Made by a program: the position numbers and the translations under genes. From assembly GCA_033675265.1 (NCBI GenBank), contig JAUJYZ010000728.1, positions 237,218-301,217 on the forward strand: 64,000 nucleotides of DNA, given 5' to 3'. Positions 57,050 to 64,000 of this stretch are shown here, in pieces (within the stretch, counting starts at the first letter, position 1; each line of letters begins with the position of its first letter). The notes below the pieces were generated by a model that was given only the letters and a program-made list of their open reading frames with translations, was not told the origin of the DNA and made no database searches. The DNA is from Actinostola sp. cb2023 (lineage: Eukaryota; Cnidaria; Anthozoa; Actiniaria; Actinostolidae).

Positions 57050-57190
57050 CTCCTAGCCTCCCTCCGCATGCAACGCCCGGAAAGCGAGGCCGAAGGGCCG
57101 AGTGGGAACCCTTTGCGATGCCGAAGGCCGATAGGGACTGGGCACTATGAAAAAAAAAAGGAAGGAGTTGCCTGCCAATCCCAGACAAGG
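57050..57190 (-). repeat. GC-rich inverted repeat, left arm
   Basis: On the minus strand it carries TTGGCAGGCAACTCCTTCC, then GGCCTTCGGCATCGC, then GCTTTCCGGGCGTTGC. The right arm is 58595-58760. The arms lie 1.4 kb apart around the exon-like tandem units. Confidence 0.75.
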
Positions 57191-57539
57191 TTATGTCTTT
57201 CTGCGCAAGTGACCCACGCGCATGTAAATCCAATTCGTGTAGGGGACAGTGGGGGAATTGTGTGCTATAAAAGTTGATTATTACCAGGACGTGGAGTGTT
57301 TGTGTCGACGTCTAAGTGACAGCATATTGAAGTCAAGCACTCGAAATTACCAAAAACTTATCCAGATTTCTTGCCTCTGATCCAGAAAACTCCAATAATT
57401 TTCGGAGCTTCTAGTTTCGAATCTGACCTATTTTTTTTTTTGAGATCTTTAACTGGTCTACTTTCCGCCGAGCAAGAGTTCAATGTCGAAGTTTGTGTAG
57501 CGAACAACACATCATGTACGCGGATTTCCCGCGGCAGCC

Positions 57540-58070
57540 GATCACGGGTTTTGAAAGTAATGTTTCGGCAGTCGAAATCTTTATATGTATTTAATTTTGA
57601 AGCTTAAGCCGTAAGTAAATTTACCGATTCAAACTAACGGTATCCTAGCTTTAGCTTTGTTTGGGCTTCGAAATATACCTGGTTGGCGGATCCCTCGTCA
57701 AACAGTTTCAAATTAAGCACACACAACGGCGGCACACATCGCGACATCGGCGAAACTGCAGGAATGTTTATTGGAAACTACTACATGGTTCGGCATTCGA
57801 TTGATGAAGCGTAAGCAATTAATTAAACCGATTCAAACTATCCGACATAAGCTTTTGTTGGGCTACTATAATTACCGCCGTATACGTTTGTGACCTGCAC
57901 ATTTTTAATAGTACAATAATCCGCGAATTGCCGGACAAATACCGTACAATGATCGGCAGGCCGATTCAGTTTATGTCCATACTTGAGGCGTAAGCAATTT
58001 ATAATTAACCGATTCAAACTATTCTAGCTTTGTTTGGCTTAGAATCCTTGTGACAAGCTCCATCGAGTTT
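57540..58070 (+). repeat. Three ~190-bp tandem units with exon-like ends
   Basis: Each unit has TTCGGCA..CGAAT-like DNA, then GA(A/G)GC followed by GTAAG, then AACCGATTCAAACTA and GCTTTGTTTGGGCT. The junctions fall at about 57610, 57811 and 57991. Just before the GTAAG of units 2 and 3 there are open stretches ending HSIDEA and SILEA. They could be small exons with donors or a plain tandem repeat; I cannot decide. Confidence 0.6.
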
Positions 58071-58594
58071 AATTTCGAAGTATCAAATCCACACACCACA
58101 GAATTTCAGAGGGGTTAATGGTACTGTCTGTGAATACTGTTCTCCAGTACTTTCCTAAAATCTAAAATGAGTTTGGTCATTTGACTATATTTGTAGTTAT
58201 ATGGAACACTGACCTATTAGCCCATAAAATATGAAATATTCAAGATATATATTAGGTATAGGAGAGGAAATGTCTTTGTGCGCTTGGGAATGTTTTATTT
58301 TTACAACAGTACCTTATTTAAGAAGTCCGTTTTTTGTTTTTGTTTTTGTTTTTTTGGTTAGAAATATTCCTCTCTCCTGGAAAATTTCTGATATTTTCTC
58401 CCTGGCAAAAAAACTTTCTGGGAAGACTTCTGGCTGGGTGAATAGAAACAGATGTTATTGTTCCAACAGGTGACCACTAACCCCTCCTAATTTGCCTTAG
58501 GGGACTATACTAGTTTTATAAGCCAATGTGACAACACCCCCCAGGGGACCCGGGTGAATTACAAAGTCCATCAGGGTGAAGGAGTCGTCCGTGT

Positions 58595-58760
58595 ACTGTC
58601 CTGGATTTGGCAGGCAACTCCCCTTCCTGTTTTTTCCTAGGGCCAGTCCCTCTCAGGCCTTCGGCCTCGCACAGGGATCGCCGCTCGGCCTTCGGCCCTC
58701 GCTTTCCCGGCGTTGCCTGCGGAGAGGCTACCCTCCTCCATGGTCGTTCGTTTTACCTTG
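58595..58760 (+). repeat. GC-rich inverted repeat, right arm
   Basis: TTGGCAGGCAACTCCCCTTC, then GGCCAGTCCCTCTCAGGC, GGCCTTCGGCC and CCCGGCGTTGCCTGCGGAG, the partner of 57050-57190. Peptides read from the two arms are alike only because of this. Confidence 0.75.
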
Positions 58761-58779
58761 ACGAAAACCACCTCCCTCC

Positions 58780-59345
58780 CTCCCCTCCCTGCTTCTCCCG
58801 GCCGTCCCCTCCCCTCCCCTCACAACCAGTTGTTTCGTTACCAAATATTTATATTTTCACTCTATTTTCTTTTTTCATTTTCTTTCTCACTCAACCTTTT
58901 TCCTATCTTTTTCTTTTGAATTTCTGACCCCTTGTAATCCAATTATTTAGCTGTATTTATGTAGTTTATACATTTATTTATTTAGTTTCTAATTTTACTT
59001 TTCACTTTTTTTTATTTTCAATTTTTTATTTGTTTAGATATCCTTCAAATACAGCCACTTTATTTATTTATTTTTATTTTTTACATTTTTATTTTTATGA
59101 TTTTTTATTTTTTTAATATTTATATTATTTATTATTTATTGATTTTTATTTTTTTTATTATTTATTTTCTATTATTATTTATTTTAATTTTATTTTCAAA
59201 ATTAAAAGTATAATTCAACAATTTCTAATTTTTTTTTTTTCTTTATTTTCTTTTTTATTTTTTCTTTATATTTTTTTTTCACTCTTTTCTTCTAAATTTT
59301 ATATTTATTTTTTTATTGGGTTACGTTTTCCTCTTTTCCCTCCTT
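58780..59345 (+). repeat. T-rich low-complexity (TTTATT)n
   Basis: Dominated by TTTATTTATT with few C/G. No gene seen. Confidence 0.85.
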
Positions 59346-59620
59346 CTTCCCTTCTTTTTCACTATTGTATTAAGATTGACATTCGCCACTTTTGCCACCC
59401 ATAAAAACACCCCCATAATAACAAACAACTGTTCCTGTTTTTTTATTTTCCTCGCATTTTAACCGGGGACCACCTTGGCTCCTCTTCATTTTTCCATATG
59501 TATGTGTTTTTAATTGCATTTTGCCACCACCAAAAAAGTCTTTGTGGAAATGGTTGGCAATTTCCATCACAATTGTTAATGTTTGTAAACATGAAGTATC
59601 ACCAGCTTATGTTTTGCCAA

Positions 59621-60697
59621 GTGCACTGCTTGTGGAAGATTTAGTGAGCGATCTACGTCTCTAGAATGAAGTTTTAAGAAATCATTGAAAGGAAAATCAA
59701 TAGTCGCCCTACTTTTGTGGTGCTGTGGATATTATTTTCCGTATCATGGAACAAAATCCGCCAAACAAGGCACCATTTTCTACGAGAAGTCGGGTGAATG
59801 AGTGATACTTGACACTTCAAATCCACCGACGCAAGAGGGACAATTTTTCACTCCAACAACACGACCTTACGAAACTAGCATAGTGAAGCAATAAATCACG
59901 GAAGAAATTGCTGGGGGTAGCTACGAAGAGAGTTTTTCTTTATTTAGTTTGACAACTCACCTATTCAGATAAACGATTCGCAAACACAATGCTGATGAAA
60001 CTCAATGTGGAATCAAACTTATATCAAACGGTTTTACGCTGATTCTAAGAGTCGAAAAAAATGAGAATTAAGCTATCCTTTACAATCAACTTTCAACACA
60101 TAGAGTGTTTGTAATATGGTTACACCGCGGATGAAAATCAGTCAGAAATATCATAACAGATGAGTGACCGATACCATAGTACCAAAATAATACGATCTCA
60201 CACGGAGGGACAATTTTTCAGTCTTAACTAAGTTCTCGGATGCAAGAGAATTAATCCTTGAAAAGTCAATTTGTGCTATTTTCGGCTGGGGGCTAGTTAA
60301 TAAGTATTTGTACTATTACGTTATGAATGTTAGTAAAACCCGTGCACAAATGATAATACACCCACTGAACCGAGCAAAAATACTTTGAGATACTTTGAGT
60401 GTAGAGAACTCAAATTCCCGAATGTGACCTTCAAAATGTGTCAGTACTACGTTCACTGTGAAGTATCTCTTGAATCACTTCGATGAGATAAACCCAAAGG
60501 ACAATGTAGCTGGTTTTAGGATAATCTGTTTTGGCGGGGATTTTGTTGTCCTTGATATTTTATCATCTACGACCCTTTACGGAAACAATCATCTACAGTA
60601 AAACAAAGTAGGCAGATTATTGATTTCCTTTCAATATTTTCTGGACATCATTCTATAGACGAAGATCGCTCACTAAATCCACACCGCAGTGCAATTT
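59621..60697. mobile_element. Inverted-repeat element, ~1.08 kb
   Basis: Left arm TGCACTGC..TGTGGA..GATTTAGTGAGCGATC and ATTGAAAGGAAAATCAATA is mirrored at the right end (60520-60697), about 170 bp with indels. Inside, AGGGACAATTTTTCA occurs twice about 370 bp apart. No protein. Confidence 0.65.
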
Positions 60698-60929
60698 GCA
60701 AGAAATGGCGTCAATCCTTTTCAAATCTGAATTCTAACGCATTGCGCAGACCCAACTGTATACATGTTACGTGCTGTTTACAATACGTTTGTGCCACCTG
60801 TTGGGTGAAGCGTTTTCCTTGGATCAATGGTTCACGGGCAAACAGATGCCAAAAACCCCCCCGCAGGGAATGATTGCATTCAAATTTCTGAAGTCTAACA
60901 AGACCATGGGACTAGAACTAAGCGCGCGC

Positions 60930-60975
60930 AAGACATTCCCCCCCCCCCAAAAAAAAAAAAAAAGCGCGCGCCGCA
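60930..60975. repeat. GCGCGCG-flanked C/A homopolymers
   Basis: GCGCGCGC, then 11 C, about 15 A, then GCGCGCGC. Homopolymer lengths here are unreliable in any assembly. Confidence 0.6.
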
Positions 60976-63900
60976 AACGTTAAGTTTTCAAAGATCGCAA
61001 CGTTTCCGGATTAATACTGATGAAGGCCATTGATTATGCCTAAACGTCTATATGAAAAACAGAAGTCCGAGACAACCCTAATAATCATAATGTTGGGTGG
61101 AAGTTTGAAATGTTCTTGTGATCGAGATGAAGCATGTCACAACATGTTGGCAACCAATTTGCAGACAACATTGTTTGGTCTCGCACATGCGCACTGAATT
61201 GTTCATCTTGACGGTATCCATGGAGATCTGGTCTTGTTTCCGTGCCAGGTCAATATTTGAATAACAATAATGCCTCTAAGTGGCATGTGTAACACATAGT
61301 TCCTAGTATTGTTATACAATAGTTCCTATTGTTATTCACTTTGCTATCTGGGCTTTTGCTGTTTTCCGAACCTACTACATGTTTTTACGTCCCGCCTTTT
61401 TTACCGTCTTCGATATGGGGGGGGAAAAAAAAAAAAAAAGGGCTGGGGTCGAGGAAACCTCTATGTTTCAAGCAGAGGTTCAAGTCACATACTCCAACAA
61501 ATAGAAAACAGCAGGCAGTTTCACTACAAGAAAATGACAAATGGCAAGTAGAGAAAGTGGTCTGAATGGCGGACGATAACAACGCTGTAGTAGTTTTGCA
61601 ACGAGTTTTATGGCGAATATTGATCGCAGAGGTGGGCCTGTGATATCCATTTGCTAACATGTTGACACCTTTTGCAAGGGCCTAGCTAAAGCAGACAAGA
61701 AAAACGTTTAGAAACGAAGTTTTCTACAAACGCCAACTCACATTTTGTACAAACTGCTAATAAACTGTCCTATGTGTTGCGTAGTATGAATACCAGATAG
61801 TTGATTCTTGTGAAATTGTATGCTCTCTCAGATGATAGAAAACTAGAAAAACCCAATTTAACTAAACAAGTTTTTGGGGCATCAGACTGATACATTATTT
61901 TGACAGACGAAGTGAAGAACGTGAAGTTTAAAAACTACTTTCTTGACCGAAGCGCCTTCTTTTTATCAACGGCTTTTCGATTGAAGAGATTTTTTGTTTA
62001 AAAATTATAAAAGAGCCCGAAAATTAAAAAAGAGAAAATAATATTTTAAAACTGGAACCAACAATAAATTCTTCTTACTTTTCCATTTTGTCGACCACCG
62101 TCCGCCATCCTTTTAATATAAAGACTGGGCCTGCTTCGGTTATACTTCACACAGGAAGCCCTAATGGTTTTAATATCATTCTACCGGGCTTCCTTTTGTG
62201 TCTACACGGAAGTCGAAGTGAGTTTGCAATGTACAGTAGACTTTATAAACTCGTGAATTCTTGTGAGTTTATCAGTAAAATAACCACAAAGACGACTGTA
62301 GACGATGGTGGTTAAACAAACCCCGAACAGAACAACCAAGGTATTGAATTGATACAAAGAGGAATTATCGGCACTAACAATTACAAGACCCAGTGGGATT
62401 GCATGACAGTCATCTCGAACCCTTCGATCCCGCTTACGCTGATGTGTCCTAGTCCTCACTAAAATATGCGCAAAAAACGAACCTCTCTGAAACGACCCAG
62501 CAAGATGTAATAAGCCTCGAATTTCATCTATTTCTCTACAGATTCAAAACAGCTGATTCAAGACCTCGAACAGAAAGTGATAAGGTAACATAAAGTCGAT
62601 ACCGCAAATTCATCCATACCCAAGCTTTTGACTGTCCAGCCCAATATTTATAAACATACAGACAAGTCAGTATTTGAATACATCCGTATGCCTTTTAGGT
62701 GCGCTCCTCATTCTGATGGCCAGTTCAGTATACAATAGCTCCCTAAACATGTTTTAATATACAATGGAGTGTAATAGAGATGGATTTGTTTAATGTTGCA
62801 AATGTTTTGGTCACAAACCCTCCTCGCGTGGATGCAAATATTGATTGTTAAGAGGACTGATCGTTTAATAAACGAAAAGTCGAATTGGGGGAGGTGGATT
62901 TGCAAGGGGAGGTGCAAGTTCCAAAATCAATTGGGATTGGGTGGTACATTTTTATTGTAATTTCAAACCACATACGGGGGGTGGTGGGTACGAGGTTTTA
63001 GGTTTACAGGCACCTATGACCTTTTGATTTGAGCTACTTTATATATAGCTTTTTCCAATTGTGCACAACATAGGGAAAGTGCGTAGTAAAGTTTGATGAC
63101 ATCGGGACACATACGACATGATGTATTTTAGTGGGCCTTGTTGACTGATGGGAGGCCAAACGGAAGTATTTGGCTGCGGCAGGAAAGTATTTGGCTCAGA
63201 GGTCATGCCGTACTGAACGAGCGACAGCGAAGTTACCACAGATCCCAATTTTTTCCTGACCTAGCTTGTCAATAAGCGATTTTATTCATGATGAACCCAC
63301 AGTTATTGTTGTTAAAAAAGGGATGAACCCTGTGTAACATTAGATAAATACTGACGTAGCGTGTTCAATTCAATATATTAAGATTTGAGTAGTCCTGACC
63401 ACAGGTTTTTCCGAACGCACGCTCGACAAGCTTTCCGGTTCCCCATCAAGGGACTTTTCCTCCAATGGTTTTATTAAGCAGAAGCTGGCAGAAAACAATT
63501 GACTTTCCTCAACAATGGTTATTTTTATTACGAGCCTGTGAGCCATGGGCCAGACGCCTCATGATAACAATAGAAAACTGTACAAAGAAAGAACCTCGCA
63601 ACGACAAATGCTGGTAGGTTATCAGACAGACTTGAGGATCCTGTACAAGCAGCTGATCAGCTATACAATTGCAAACATGAGTTCAAGAAGGCTGATACTA
63701 TGTAGAAAAAATAAAAAGGCTTAACATCACCCCAACATGATAGGCACAGAGTATGGAAGTCCAAGGGGCAAAACCGAGTAGACAACACACTATTTCTCCT
63801 TTTTGGTGGATTTTCGTCACAGTACCTGGGTTAGCAGACAAACAAACCCGACCACTTGAAAGGCCAATGATATTTATCCGCGCCGAGCCACTCTGAACTC

Positions 63901-64000
63901 GAGTCCAGCTCAAATTTTTAAGCCACGGAAGCCCGCCGTTGGCTCAATTCCACAACAATACCAACACGTGCGGTATGGGGTAGGAAAGAGGAGGGCGTTA
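60976..64000. other. No feature recognised
   Basis: Unique-looking AT-rich DNA with short frames only. A tandem AAGTATTTGGCT pair is at about 63161-63200. Confidence 0.4.

Noticed and set aside
56765..57277. 170-codon open frame with a hydrophobic stretch
   Set aside because: It runs through the GC-rich inverted repeat and low-complexity T/C DNA; no support for coding.

Overview
This window is animal (metazoan) nuclear DNA: AT-rich, with spliced genes, an intronless seven-helix receptor and dense short non-autonomous transposons. Several repeats here (the foldback element with an AACCGAGC end, the GGGTTAACGC hairpin, the 'agccgagcgcagcgaggtccgtacag'-type repeat, and the small-MITE density) remind me of anthozoan cnidarian genomes (corals, sea anemones). 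That assignment rests on memory and is only moderately secure. No bacterial, viral or organelle gene was recognised.

Only three genes are convincing. (1) On the plus strand at 7562-12329 is the 3' part of a large NO VEIN/sacsin-like gene. It has two short exons and a long terminal exon ending in a DUF3883 domain with a PD-(D/E)xK-like signature. The terminal exon carries a one-base frame break near 11570. The 5' end was not found. (2) On the minus strand at 28930-32268 are two exons of a HAD-superfamily phosphatase-like gene with motifs I, II and IV visible. Its large intron holds a pogo/Tigger-type MITE beginning about 15 nt after the donor, and a hAT-like MITE sits just beyond the second exon. 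(3) On the minus strand at 34993-36153 is an intact 386-residue class A GPCR without introns. A decayed copy of its start and upstream DNA lies at about 44390-44620, and a copy of its 3' flank lies at 38540-38960. Together these indicate an old tandem duplication of the receptor unit.

The rest is repeats. From 1 to 7.5 kb there is a large foldback palindrome, several inverted-repeat elements, and a 1.12-kb element whose 9-bp target duplication and empty site are both visible inside the window. From 7.8 to 8.6 kb, in an intron, there is a 7-bp microsatellite. From 12.4 to 13.9 kb three MITE-like elements lie end to end, one with a clean TAA target duplication. From 14.4 to 26.7 kb there is a satellite locus of 46- and 54-bp units. 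It is interrupted by four copies of a module with two outward-facing tRNA-like sequences, each followed by a T-run, and by two copies of an 0.9-kb element carried inside a tandem duplication of about 2.18 kb.

From 38 to 64 kb the sequence is mostly old repeats and unique non-coding DNA. Notable there are two inverted copies of a 0.5-kb repeat (40.6 and 45.1 kb), a foldback at 47 kb, a C-rich satellite of about 163 bp (55.4-56.1 kb), a GC-rich inverted pair (57.1/58.6 kb) enclosing three exon-like tandem units, and an inverted-repeat element at 59.6-60.7 kb. Most long open frames outside the three genes are by-products of tandem repeats. The strongest candidates for something new are the satellite with paired tRNA-like modules, the nuclease-like C-terminal domain of the NO VEIN-like protein, and the decayed receptor duplicate.
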